Below, one piece after another: positions 12,520 to 23,766 of a DNA stretch of 64,000 nt. The notes under the pieces are model-generated. The model saw only the letters and a program-made list of their open reading frames with translations. It was not told where the DNA came from and did not search any database. The DNA is taken from NCBI GenBank assembly GCA_965153355.1, contig OZ231126.1, positions 93,620,001-93,684,000 on the forward strand, given 5' to 3'. Positions within the stretch are counted from its first letter, which is position 1. Every line of letters begins with the position of its first letter. This DNA comes from Flaccisagitta enflata (taxonomy: Eukaryota; Chaetognatha; Sagittoidea; Aphragmophora). Position numbers and translations under genes: made by a program.

Positions 12520-13080
12520 TACCGGGTGATCAGCCGGAATTGAGTAAATCTTTTTGGACGCTGAGACTGAATGACTGATAGTTGAAATGTGGGCAATAAT
12601 TCATTATAAAGAAAATTAATGAACGTTTACTTTAAGCCCAAGATGGGTATTGTAGCCCAAAAGGCTTGCAAGTAATAGCTGTGGATGCTTTTTTCCAAGA
12701 TTGGGAATTGATGCTAAAATTGGAGTAATTTGGATGATTGACTTTTTCCCATATTCTCAATGTTGATGGTGTTTTAAGTATATCTGATGATTGGGTGAAG
12801 GTAAACTCCATTTTTTGGTGCCAAATTGATGAGTTTTTAATCCTGTTTTGAAAAGAGAATCATAAGAACCGCAATTTCTAACCTAAGATATGTCTAGTCA
12901 AAATGAATTGACTTGACATTAGACAAGGATTCTGCGCAAAATTGCACCACTTTTCCAAATCGACATGAACTGTAATATAACTAATTCTCTTCAATTCTAG
13001 ACCATCCCCAACTAATTTGCTCTTGTAGTTTATGAGTAATGGCATCATACATTTACTCAATTCCGGCTGATCACCCGGTA
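12520..13080. mobile_element. TIR element with near-perfect 30-bp ends
   Basis: TACCGGGTGATCAGCCGG ... CCGGCTGATCACCCGGTA, perfect inverted ends continuing through AATTGAGTAAAT. TA dinucleotides border both ends. No transposase frame, so non-autonomous. High end-to-end identity suggests recent activity. Confidence 0.85.
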
Positions 13081-13136
13081 TCAGAGGTTATCAAATGTAT
13101 TTTCATACTAAGATCTGAGCCTGAGTATGTTCATAT

Positions 13137-13339
13137 TTTTAGTTGTGTGCTATGCTACTCTTCACCCCACTTTATCGGTCTGTCTGTCCATCAGTCCTTT
13201 GGTCCGTCCATTACACTTAACTCTTTTGTTTTATTTTTGTGGTCTTTGGCCTCACTGCTACTACCCAAATGATCTAGTGGCCTCAAATACATCCCTTGCC
13301 CACCCGCATGTGACTGGGTAGCCGTTTATCCGGCCTTGT
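13137..13339 (-). mobile_element. Family A (A1) element
   Basis: TTTTTAGTTGTGTGCTATGC, GTCTGTCTGTCCATCAG, CACTGCTACTACCCAAATG, CTTGCCCACCCGC, GTAGCCGTTTATCCGGCCTTG: the full A1 order on the minus strand. Confidence 0.75.
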
Positions 13340-13604
13340 CCTGCTAAATCTGAGGCTGATGTTGTTATAAACAAAATACGGAGTGTATTCATCATGATCC
13401 TCATCCATGTAATCTTACTGATAGGAATTGCAAAGAAAAAAAAAGCACTTCGCGCTCTCCTTCAAGCAAATCAAAATAATCCTTGGTACAATGGAGATGA
13501 TTATCTTTCTGCTTTGTCATTCAGTTAATCAGCATAGCTTCTTAACAACAATCCACCCCCCCCCTCCCCATTCTCCCTTCCCATTAACCAAGGTTGGATG
13601 ATTA

Positions 13605-13740
13605 GCAACCTTAGTCGCGTGCAAAAGGGAGAGGGCCGACATATTTGCCAGTTGAGCAGGGGCTATCGCAGTTATCAGATCGGTAAAGCGCCATGGCCCA
13701 TGGGTACTAATGGTTTGTATTTCAGCCATGGACACGCGCC
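13605..13740 (+). mobile_element. Degenerate family A fragment
   Basis: AACCTTAGTCGCGTGC, GTTGAGCAGGGGC and a final GACACGCGCC. It keeps A-type ends, but the core is not the usual one. Confidence 0.4.
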
Positions 13741-13748
13741 TGATATCT

Positions 13749-14010
13749 CATCAGCAATAATGAGTCGCCAGTAAATCAGCTTAATTTTGAGGTTCCAGAT
13801 TTTGCTGTTTTTATGTTTTCAGTTTCTATTTTGAAACAGGAACTTAAAAAGTATTTCAATGAAAGTTCGCGCAAATATTTGAACTTTTCCTGAGCCAACG
13901 GTATCTTTAGAATTGATGTGCGTTAAGAAACAAAATGCCCTAGTGGGTACCACTTTTAGCTACTTTTGTTTACATTGTTTCTCAGAACTGGCGACTCTTT
14001 TTTGCTGATG
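13749..14010. mobile_element. 262-bp TIR element
   Basis: Ends CATCAGCAATAATGAGTCGC and rc-matching GCGACTCTTTTTTGCTGATG, extending through CCAGT. Flanks GATATCT and TATATCT match at 6 of 7 bases, a plausible 7-bp duplication. Confidence 0.65.
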
Positions 14011-14186
14011 TATATCTGAATAACCAATAACTATTGAGTAAGACAAAAAATTCGGACAAGTCATCATTAAATGCATTTTAAATCCGTCTCATGATAGAAA
14101 GAAACTTTAAGTGAAAATGAATAATGACCAGAGGAAAACTTGAATGAGCGCCAATTCGCGATTCTAGACCACTGGCTGCACTTAAA

Positions 14187-14433
14187 ACAAGGCCAACACC
14201 TTACAGTCGCGTGCGGTTGTAAAGACCATATGACCAAAAGACTAAAAGACTAAAAGGCCAAAGGGCTAAGAGACTAGATGTAAATTGACTTTAACTTAAA
14301 ATAGCTTAAAATGACTTAAAATGACTTAAAATGATGTCAAACGAAAGAAAAAGCAAAGTGTTACGGATGGATGGAGGGACCGACAGACAGACGGTCAGAG
14401 CGGGTCATATATTCCCGTGCACGCGACTAAAAA
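14187..14433 (+). mobile_element. Family A (A2) element
   Basis: ACAAGGCCAACACCTTACAG, GTCGCGTGCGGTTGTAAAGACC, a GACTAAAAGACTAAAAGG / AATGACTTAAAATGAC core, GACCGACAGACAGACGG, and a CGTGCACGCGACT end with A's. Mirror-image copies lie at 20674-20905, 26999-27203 and 38856-39090. Confidence 0.8.
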
Positions 14434-14681
14434 CATTTTTAAATGAAGAAAGTAGGAATCCATTCTCTCTGTCTTACTTTCTGTTTTCTTGCCTTTGTAA
14501 CTGTTTGTCTGTCATTTTTTACTGTCTGTCATTATGACTGTTTATCTGTCATTATGCTTGTTTGTTTGCCTGTCTGTCTGTGTGAATGTCTACATGTGTC
14601 ATCCTAAGTTGCTTTGTATACGTGTCTCAGTGTCTCAGTGTCTGTCTGTGTTACCGAGCTCTTTTCTTTCTCTCTCTTTAT

Positions 14682-15232
14682 GGGCAGCGGCCCCAAAGGG
14701 CCGATGTCCTGTAGGACACAGGGGTGAATTTCCTTACGTCTGTCCGTCCGTACATCCGTCTGTCCGTCCGTCCGTCCGTCCGTCCGTACATCCGTCCGTC
14801 CGTCCGCACGCCCCCCCTCCAAAGCTTCTCAAGCCTCTCAGGCCTCAAATCCGCCTCTCAGCCCTCAAATCTGGCCTCTCAGGCCTAAAATCCAGCCCCT
14901 CAGGCCTGAAATTCAGTTCTCGGGCCTCAAATCCAGCCTCTCAGGCCTCAAATCCAGCCTCTTGGGCCCTAAATCCTTTCTCTCAGGCCTCAAATTCCCA
15001 TGGAATAACATGGCAAATTGACAAAAAATCGATCAAAATTCAAAATTCCCAATGAATATCACAGAAAATTACCCCAAATATGCCCTCTCAGGACATATGG
15101 AAATTCACCCCTGTGTCCTACAGGACATCGGCCCTTTGGGGCCGCTGCCCTGCTCTCACTCCACTTCTTCAGCTAATCACTCCAAGCAGGGCATCGGGTA
15201 CCGCTGACCATGTGCGATCCTTGGATGACTTG
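14682..15232 (+). mobile_element. Family B element, near full length
   Basis: GGGCAGCGGCCCCAAAGGGC arm, a (CCGT)n block, a CCTCAAATC / GGCCTCAAATCCAGCC minisatellite and the inverted arm ending GGGGCCGCTGCCC. The 3' segment is CTCTCACTCCACTTC, GCATCGGGTACCGCTGACC and GATCCTTGGATGACTTG. Confidence 0.85.
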
Positions 15233-15251
15233 TTTCTCTTTCTCTGTCTCT

Positions 15252-15674
<423 letters not shown>

Positions 15675-15830
15675 TCCTTTCATCTTGACATTTAGAACGC
15701 CCTATTTTGAGGCCTTGGGCGCAACTTTATCTGTCCTCAAAAGAACTGTCTAAATCCTCATCTGGATGTAAGTGCAACAGACATTGTATTTGGGGTGCAT
15801 TTCATGAGTTGGGACAAAGTGAATTAATTT

Positions 15831-16479
<649 letters not shown>

Positions 16480-16529
16480 AAGTTTCAAATAATAAATATG
16501 GTCTATCCACTGAATCAATAAGGACTTGA

Positions 16530-16710
16530 ACAAGGCCATACCGTGACACAAGTCGCGTGCGGGTGGGCAGGGGCTGTGAAGAAATAGACCAACTGAGCTG
16601 TTGGACAGGAGCAGTAACTCCAAAATTGCCCGTATGCGCCAAAAAAAAGCAAAGTGTTACGGACGGACGGACCGACCGACAGACGGACAGAGCATGCACG
16701 CGACTAAAAA
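16530..16710 (+). mobile_element. Family A (A1) element, short core
   Basis: ACAAGGCCATACCGTG, AGTCGCGTGCGGGTGGGC, GGAGCAGTAACTCC, GGACGGACGGACCGACC and ATGCACGCGACT with A's. Short GGAC/CGAC core. Confidence 0.8.
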
Positions 16711-17099
16711 GAAGCACACCAAAAACATGAACATCATCATTTTGAATATAGGTATTGTATTGCATGCATTGTCCAATTATCCAAGGAAAAAGAGGGGAAG
16801 AAAGAGAGAGTGTATCCAGTTTACAGGCTGTGGACGGTCTTAGAAATAAAATGGACAAGTAAAGATAACATTTATCCATTTCATAACTAAGGCGGGGGCA
16901 TTTGGGTCGCCTGTTTCGCCATGTCCATGGATGTAGAAAAGGTCGGACTGGAATTTTTATCAGTCTCGTATTGTGAGAAAAAGACTGACGGAAAGATCAA
17001 AACAGACCAAAAATTTCAAAACTAAGTTGAATCTGAATTTGGGCCAATGAAATATGTTGTATCCACTCTCTTGGAAGCCGAAATACACCCATGAGTATA

Positions 17100-17215
17100 T
17101 CTATTATATGTCCGTTGATCACATCTTTAGTGTGTCCATTGAGTACATCTATAGTATGTCCATTGATTACATCTATAGTGTTTCCATTAAGTAAATCTAT
17201 TGTATGTCTGTAGTA
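17100..17215. repeat. 27-bp tandem repeat, about 4 copies
   Basis: Units of the form TCTATAGTATGTCCATTGA. On the minus strand they translate as an NGHTIDVL-like repeat, but the frame has no other gene-like feature. Confidence 0.65.
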
Positions 17216-17393
17216 TATCAAATGCAAATTGCGCAGTTCCACCAATATTAGCTCAAAATATGAATGACGCAATTGTATTGCAAAGAGGATGTTTTTGCGC
17301 GTTTCTCTATTTGATTTTCCAACATCATCACAGAATTGGCCTTTTCCTTCTTTCTCGTTCCTCTTCGTATATCCTGCTCACTCCCTGGTACTT

Positions 17394-17473
17394 GGGGTGG
17401 GGTGGGGTGAGGTGAGGTGGAGTGAGGTGCGGTGAGGTGGAGTGAGGTGAGGTTAGGTGAGGTTAGGTGAGGA
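17394..17473. repeat. GGTGAGGTGA minisatellite upstream of the first Ly6-like gene
   Basis: G-rich tandem of GGTGAGGTGGAGTGAG / GGTTAGGTGAG units ending 29 bp before the TATA box. It could influence the promoter or simply be a neutral minisatellite. Confidence 0.6.
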
Positions 17474-17501
17474 GAGAACACTCACCGTCTCTGGTCTTTT
17501 C

Positions 17502-17508
17502 TATAAAA
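17502..17508 (+). promoter_or_regulatory. TATA box of the first Ly6-like gene
   Basis: TATAAAA lies 134 bp before the start codon at 17636. A transcription start near 17530-17535 (TCTAGTTGCA) would give a 5' UTR of about 100 bases. The second gene has no equivalent TATA box at this distance. Confidence 0.55.
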
Positions 17509-17635
17509 ACGGGGATGGAAGCAGAATACTTCTAGTTGCACAAAAGTGGCAGAGAAGTTTTGAATTTTCTAACATCTATTCTTAAAACCAAATTGAGAAT
17601 CGTTTCTCGATATTCAATCGCACACCAAAACAATA

Positions 17636-18014
17636 ATGAAACGCTTTTTCGTTGTGATTGTGTTTATCCTCTGTCTTACATGGATTTCAACAGCGTTGGA
17701 ATGTTGGACTAATTGCTCGGTAAGAGAGGATTTTGCTTAAACTGTGACCCACTTCTTTAGGTCAAATTCTAAGGGCCCTACAAATGACTTCCCCTGCATT
17801 ACAGGGAAATTGTTTCATTTGTTAATGAAATAGAATAATTTGAAAACCCTTAGTGATTAAGAACATCATAAAAAGAATTGCTTGCAAGGAAAGCATTCAA
17901 ATTTCTTGTTTGCATATTTTTTTCTAAACTACCAATAAGGGCTGCTAATCGCCGTAGGAAAAAAGTTGTAAATGCTGCTGGAGAAAATGAGAGTGAAAAA
18001 GAGAGTGAGAGAGG

Positions 18015-18105
<91 letters not shown>

Positions 18106-19728
18106 CAGACAGACAGAGAGACAGACAGACAGACAGACAGACACACAGACAGAGACAGACAGACCAAGAGAGAGAGAGAGAGAGAGACTTCAATTAACTC
18201 GATTCCGCGTTTTGGGGAAAAGTGCGAAAAATGCGAAAAAATAAAAAAAGATTTAAAAAATCATAGCTCCAAAACTATTGATCGCACAGAATTCTGCTTG
18301 GCGTCATCTGAAAGAGGAGATTTAGCTCTTTCTTAGCTATTATTTTTATGCGTAGTCTCGTTCTGCCCCCAAAATGCATCAACTTTCCCAAACGCCTCAT
18401 AAAACAAAGGGAAATCCGTTTTTCTTTGCAGGACTCAAAAAGACCGAAGGGACTTCGTCTCTTCGACTTTTTTCCAAACCAAATGATTAAATAGAAATTG
18501 TTGAGTTTCTTGATAACAGTCCTTCCCTCTAATGGTCAAAAATATCTAGTCCTATTGACACCGTTATGCCGAGGTTCGGCTGTATTTTGATAAGCAGACG
18601 GGGTGATTCTTCTAAAATCTCACGTGATTTGATTTTGTCTTTCATTTCAGGTAGAGTTGAATCGTATCCCATGGTCTACTTTGAATATGGTCAAAGTTAA
18701 CACCAGCTCATGTGCTAAGCAGAAATGTAACATGGATCAGGTAAATATGTATGAGATGAAGCGCTTATTGATATTTTTCTAGTCACACGCAAGAGGCTTT
18801 GCCCGTTATTTAGCACGTTGATGTTCCAGTTGATGTTTCAGTTTTAGATCAGTTTTAGACCAACTTTAGATCAGTATGGATTTTGTTGCTCTTTCAAGAA
18901 AATTAGCAGCTTTGTATCCTAAATGGTGCATAGCGCGCTGGGTCTTTATTTTACATTCAGTTGACAATTGTTTGAAAGTCGAATTTGTTTTGCTTATTTC
19001 AAATCGATGCAACTTTCCCTTTCAGAACAAATGTGTCAATAGCTCCAACAAAGTGAGTGCACCTGTTCGGGATTCTTTTTCGGTTCATCTCTTGGGATGC
19101 AGTAATTCTCCAATACTTGGATGTCAAAAAACAACCTACAGAGGTTCAAATACGGATAGGTGGAGCACCGGTAAGTCAGTGTCATTTCCGTCAATTCACG
19201 GACAAATTGTACATACTTTTCCTCGTTTTCACTCTTTGGCGTATTGGGAAGTCATTTGAAATAGGACAACCATATTCTCTTGCTGTTGGGCAAGAGCGTT
19301 GAAAGAACTGCTTACAAATTAACTTTCCCACCTCCGTTTGTAAATTCTACAATAAGGATTGCATCTAATTATGGCCGATCTTATTCATCATCTCTTTCAC
19401 TCTTTCAGCTACCACGAAATGCTTCTGCCAAGAGGACCTGTGCAATACTAAAGACGAGCGAGGCGTGGAAAGTATGATCAATTCAGAGGCTTCTGATGGA
19501 ACGAGTTCTCCCGAGGAAACCCCATTGAACACAGACTCGGTTACAACGACTACCGGAACCCCAAATCATCAAATCTCAACTGCAGCAAGGACATTGAAAC
19601 AGACTCTAGACGACTTGAACATGAGTCTAAGAAGACTTAGTTCTTACGCCGATAGAATACAGCCGGTGATGATGAAGTTGAATTCGGAAGCTTGGCAACT
19701 GAGGCGGGCTCCGATCTCATGTTACTGA
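17636..19728 (+). CDS. Secreted Ly6/three-finger-like protein with helical C-terminal tail (gene 1)
   Basis: Four coding exons: 17636-17719, 18651-18740, 19026-19170, 19409-19728 (TGA), predicting 212 residues. All introns are GT-AG with phases 0, 0, 1; acceptors end TTTCAG. Exon 1 encodes a clear signal peptide (MKRFFVVIVFILCL) followed by LECWTNC. The mature domain has ten cysteines, including LLGC, LGC and the closing KCFCQEDLCN. The last is the C-x-C-xx-D-L-C-N signature of invertebrate Ly6/uPAR-type domains. About 50 acidic and Thr/Ser-rich linker residues follow. The tail has leucine heptads (TLKQTLDDLNMSLRRL) and ends APISCY. There is no hydrophobic GPI-type tail, so I infer a soluble, perhaps oligomeric, extracellular protein. 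Intron 1 contains a family G element. The fold assignment rests on cysteine pattern only; ligand and role are unknown. Confidence 0.8.
17931..18476 (+). mobile_element. Family G element in intron 1 of the first Ly6-like gene
   Basis: Starts ACCAATAAGGGCTGCTAATC then GGAAAAAAGTTGTAAAT, a (GA)n/(GACA)n tract at about 18023-18185, a GCGAAAAATGCGAAAA segment, and the terminal imperfect hairpin GACCGAAGGGACTTCGTCTC with TTCGACTTTTTTCC. Both characteristic ends are present. Confidence 0.75.
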
Positions 19729-19873
19729 TTGGAAGAATGCCTTTTTTTTTCATCCTGGATTTTCCATGCTATTGCTGATGTTTTGAAGTATGAAACAATA
19801 TTTGTTGGATTATTTCTGTTCAGATTACGAAGACAAAGAAAAAAGTTCAAACGACTTATCGACGTCGATTATT

Positions 19874-19875
<2 letters not shown>

Positions 19876-19921
<46 letters not shown>
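19876..19921. repeat. Poly(A) tract between the two Ly6-like genes
   Basis: A run of about 46 A's lies 148 bp after the first gene's stop and 55 bp before the second gene's start codon. The acceptor-like TATTTCTGTTCAG ends at 19823. The tract may mark the 3' edge of the duplicated unit or a retroposed tail. I cannot decide. Confidence 0.7.
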
Positions 19922-19923
<2 letters not shown>

Positions 19924-19975
19924 AATTGTGAATTTTTAGAAAAAAATCGATTTCCAATCGCCCACAAAAACAATA

Positions 19976-22677
19976 ATGCATACTTATTTCGTTGTGATTG
20001 CGATAATCGCGAGATATTGGGAAATTGTGGCGACGACTCCGAGTCATGGATGGGGACATGTCGTGAGATTGAAATGTTGGACCAATTGCTCGGTATGTCA
20101 AAATGAAAGAGTCTTGTAATTGAACAGTTTAGCCCCACAGTAACAATTAATTAGCGTAGTCATGGAGGAATTACCATTGGCAAATACATTTGCATGATAC
20201 ATATTAGGGTTCATCATAGCGAAGCTGCTTTATTACCAATACAGGAAAAAATTTACAAAACCTCTATGGGACAGCAAATTCCATGCCTTACAGACGGTCA
20301 TGCCCAAGGAGCGGGTGGGCTGTAACAATGCTCCACTGTATTGAAACAAAATTGTTTTGTCAACACAAATTTCACCCTTTGTACTATGACTTTTTAAGCT
20401 GTGGTCACGCGGCTTTCTCGGTCCGTCGGTCCGTTGGTCTGTCGGTCTGATGGTCCATAACCATCGAGTCGAAAAGTGTGAAAACTCGCATTTGTGATGC
20501 TGCTGTTAGGGTTGTCTATTTATGGGAGTGAGCATGGGGTGGGAGAGGGTATGGATGTGGATTGTATGCCCTTGCCCACCCAACCGCTACGATATCTTGA
20601 CCCCAGTTGTTTTACTATAAGATTAGGCCAAAAGTCATCATTTCCCATTTCTATGATAATCTTTCAGAGGGACTTTTTAGTCGCGTGCACGCGACTCTAC
20701 AATCTACTCTGTCCGTCTGTCGGTTGGTCGGTCGATAACGCTTAGCTTTTTTTCATTGTTTTACGCCATTTTAAGTCATTTTAAGTTATTTAAAGTTAAT
20801 TTAAGTTTTACACTTAGTCGCTTGGTCTTTTGGTCTTTAAGTGTTTTAGTCTTTTGGTCCAATGGTCTTAACAACCACACACGACTGTAAGGTATTGGCC
20901 TTGTTTAGTCTAAAACCCGATTTTGCTTGATCACTCAATTTAAAAGAATTATGTTTCTGTGATTCAGTCTACGAGGGTGCTCTGTTTCTCTTGGATCCGT
21001 TAAAACGGCACAGCGCTCTCGGTTTCAGTTTACACAGGTCTGCAGATGGCATACTTTACACTGTAAACACATTTTTTCCCTATTGTCTATTCACCAAGGT
21101 TAACAGGAACACGGACACGGACAACGCGATAAACACCAGCTCATGTGTCAAGGAAGCATGTAAACCATATCAGGTGGGTAGAGATACGAACAAAGCCCAA
21201 GGCCGGATACACGGCTACCCCAGTCGCGTGCGGTTGGGCAGGGGCCATATTTGAGGTCCATCGATAACTTGGGCAGGAGCAGTGAGGCCATAGACCGCAA
21301 AAAAAAACAACAAAAAAGTAAAGTGTGACGGACCGACGGACTGACAGACCGACGGACGGACCGACAAAGCGGGGTGTAGAGTCGCGTAGCGTTGGGATTG
21401 CTTCCCACGTTTGACAACTTCTTATTGCATAAATCTTAGGACAGCGTATCGCAAGCTGCATGCTGGCGACTCCAAAAGAGGTCCGAAAGTCCATGAGCCC
21501 ACTTGTCTATGTTTTCGATCTGATGTAACTTTCCCACATTTCCAATCGATGGAATTCTTTAAATCTGTTTCCCATCGATGCCACTTTCCCACACAGAACA
21601 TGTGTTTGAAAAACACCGTCAGAATAAGCCAGCATAATGTTCGGGATCGTTTCACCATCAAACTTTTGGGATGTGGGCAATCGTCAAAACTTGGATGTCA
21701 GACTACACGAAGAACGGGACGTTACGGGACATACGACTTAAGTAAGTCTTTATCCATTTGGGTGACTTAAAATATGGTCAGATTCGAAACTCATATTCCT
21801 CGTGGGAGAAATGTGACCATTTCCATCGCAGATAATGACTCAAAAATACGGTGATGATCAGATTAAATTCACTCATGACTACCGCCCCCCCCCCTTACAT
21901 CCCATAGAAAATGTACAGGAGGGATTTTGACCGTTAAACTTTTGATGTTTTATAGTGGGAAAGGGGATGGGGTGGCAATCATGAGTTAACTTTATATGAT
22001 CCTCACCAAAATTTATAGTCATAATATGTAACACAAATGGTCATAATTCTACCGCGAGGAAGACGAGATTCGGATTTGACCATAATTGAAGTTAGTGTAT
22101 TATCTATGCCTTTTCTACTATCTTGCTAATAGAAATATCACATTCTGAAAAGAAGCATCGACTTTAAAAAAGTGTTGCTCCTGAACGAATAATGTTATAA
22201 TAACCAGATTAATCTCATTTTAAATATTTGTTAAAACTCTTTAAAATGTGACCAATCTGGTAATTGTAGCTTTATTCATTTAGAAGCAATATACATCAAA
22301 AGTTGATGCTTCTTTTCAGATGGTCATATACTTATTGGCAAGATAGTATCATTCCTCCTTACGTTGATTGGTTTCCCTTATTTCACTATCCTCACCAAAG
22401 GTCCCATTTTTCTTCATTTCCAGCAAATGAGACATGTTTCTGCCAAGGGGATTTCTGCAACGCAAATGGCGGGCTGACGGGCGGGGAAAGTATGGCTTCT
22501 GCGACAAACGGTCATATCTTGTCTGCAGCAAGGTCACTAACCAAGGCGCTTGAAGACTTGCAGCAGACGCTTTCGAGACTGACTCGTGAAACTTGGAATG
22601 TAAAGCAAGATATTATAAGATTGAATGATGACGCGATGGAACTGGCAAAAGCTCCCGTTTCATGTAACTCGTTTTAA
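19976..22677 (+). CDS. Secreted Ly6/three-finger-like protein with helical C-terminal tail (gene 2)
   Basis: Paralogue of gene 1 with the same four-exon plan and phases: 19976-20092, 21099-21173, 21597-21741, 22424-22677 (TAA), 196 residues. Shared landmarks are KCWTNCS at the end of exon 1, NTSSC in exon 2, FTIKLLGC and LGC in exon 3 (exactly 145 nt in both genes), CFCQGDFCN in exon 4, and a heptad tail (SLTKALEDLQQTLSRL) ending APVSCNSF. Ten domain cysteines are kept. Differences: the signal region (MHTYFVVIAIIARYW) is interrupted by Arg and Trp, with 11 extra residues before the domain. The exon 2 acceptor is AAG instead of CAG. The Thr-rich linker is shorter. Introns 1 and 2 carry three family A elements. 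The start codon context matches gene 1 (CAATAATG). Whether the altered signal still works is unknown. Confidence 0.75.
20391..20613 (-). mobile_element. Family A (A3) element in intron 1 of the second Ly6-like gene
   Basis: TTTTTAAGCTGTGGTCACGC, GGTCCGTCGGTCCGTTGG core, CCCTTGCCCACCCAACCGC, TTGACCCCAGTTGTTTT. Same order as 1457-1676. Confidence 0.7.
20674..20905 (-). mobile_element. Family A (A2) element in intron 1 of the second Ly6-like gene
   Basis: TTTTTAGTCGCGTGCACGCG, TCTGTCGGTTGGTCGGTCG, AAGTCATTTTAAGTTATT core, GGTCTTTTGGTC-like units, and the head GGTATTGGCCTTGTTT. Complete, with a perfect terminal palindrome. Confidence 0.85.
21198..21390 (+). mobile_element. Family A (A1) element in intron 2 of the second Ly6-like gene
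   Basis: CAAGGCCGGATACACGGC, AGTCGCGTGCGGTTGGGC, CTTGGGCAGGAGCAGTGAGG, GACCGACGGACTGACAG core, GGGGTGTAGAGTCGCG. It begins 24 bp after the exon 2 donor and lacks the last half of the palindrome. Confidence 0.75.
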
Positions 22678-22800
22678 TCTGGTGTCAGGTTTTTCTATTG
22701 ATTGCCGTTTTCATATCCTGTCTATCATAACTGCTGATTTGATGTCTGTCCATCTGTTTATCTATTTGAAATTCTGTTTTTTCTTTATATCATGTCTCTG

Positions 22801-22802
<2 letters not shown>

Positions 22803-22842
<40 letters not shown>
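22803..22842. repeat. (CT)n tract in the 3' region of the second Ly6-like gene
   Basis: Pure CT, about 40 bp, between the stop codon and the polyadenylation signal. Confidence 0.85.
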
Positions 22843-22844
<2 letters not shown>

Positions 22845-22903
22845 GTTGTTGATTTGTTACCATATTTTAGATATTTCTGAATTGTTTATTTACTTTTGGT
22901 TTG

Positions 22904-22909
22904 AATAAA
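22904..22909 (+). terminator. Candidate polyadenylation signal of the second Ly6-like gene
   Basis: AATAAA 227 bp after the stop at 22677, followed by an A run. It is the only canonical hexamer close downstream of this gene. Confidence 0.5.
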
Positions 22910-23766
22910 AAAAAATCTAACAATCAAAACAAAGTTTAAAGCTGAATTCAATTGAATAACTCTTCATCGTTATGAACCTTATCCACAAACATCATCCATT
23001 AACCAGCAAGCAAACGAGTAGCCAGTTATTAGTCTGACTTACATCCCCCTCGATGTTTTTACACCAAACAATTAGAGTGAAACGCAAAGTGAAAATACAA
23101 AAACATCTCGAACTACAATTTCGAATCAAACAATTCGATAAAAGCCAAAGAATTTCTCCCAACCGTTCTTGGGTTAGGAAAAAACATTTTTTTCTCGATC
23201 AAGTTTCTTCGATTTCATTCAAATGCTCTCGACCAAATACGGTGGAGCACCGACAAAATGCACTCGCTAATAAGGCATGACCGCCTATAAGGTGTATACT
23301 TACTGTCCCATGAGAGATTTTGTAGTTGTTTCTATATTAGCTATAAAGCAGCTTTACTCCAAGCTCTGCCGGATAAACAAATAGGCTTAAAAAGCTCAAG
23401 CTTAGGGCCCCACGCCTTAGTGGGGCCCCGCGCCCCTTGAACAAAGAAAAAAAATAATTGAAAAAAACTGATATTTCTATAGAATATAAAAAAATAAAAA
23501 AAAGAGTAAAATGCAGTGAAAGTGAAAATCATTTTTTAAAAAATATCATTGGTAAATGAATAAATAGTTCAAAAAAGTTTCTATTGAATAATCTTAATAT
23601 TATTAATAAAAACTTTTTAAAACTTTTTAAATCTGATCTAATTTCAAAACATGGCACTTTCAAAAAACATCAGGCAGACAGACAGACAATCATGTTTCTT
23701 CTTTTCTTTTTATGTATCTTTTCCATTATTCAGAGACATAAAAAACACGGTAAAAAGCCTTTAAAA
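22910..23766. other. AT-rich intergenic stretch
   Basis: No gene recognised. Contains a small inverted GGGCCCCACGCC / GGGGCCCCGCGCC block (23403-23435) and a repeat remnant at 23338-23375 (CAGCTTTACTCCAAG). Low-complexity A/T from 23440. Confidence 0.45.

Noticed and set aside
15693-15762. Exon-like segment with acceptor GACATTTAG and donor GGATGTAAGT, giving a 23-residue peptide
   Set aside because: Short, with no recognisable domain and no partner exon with matching phase. It lies between a CT array and a G element.
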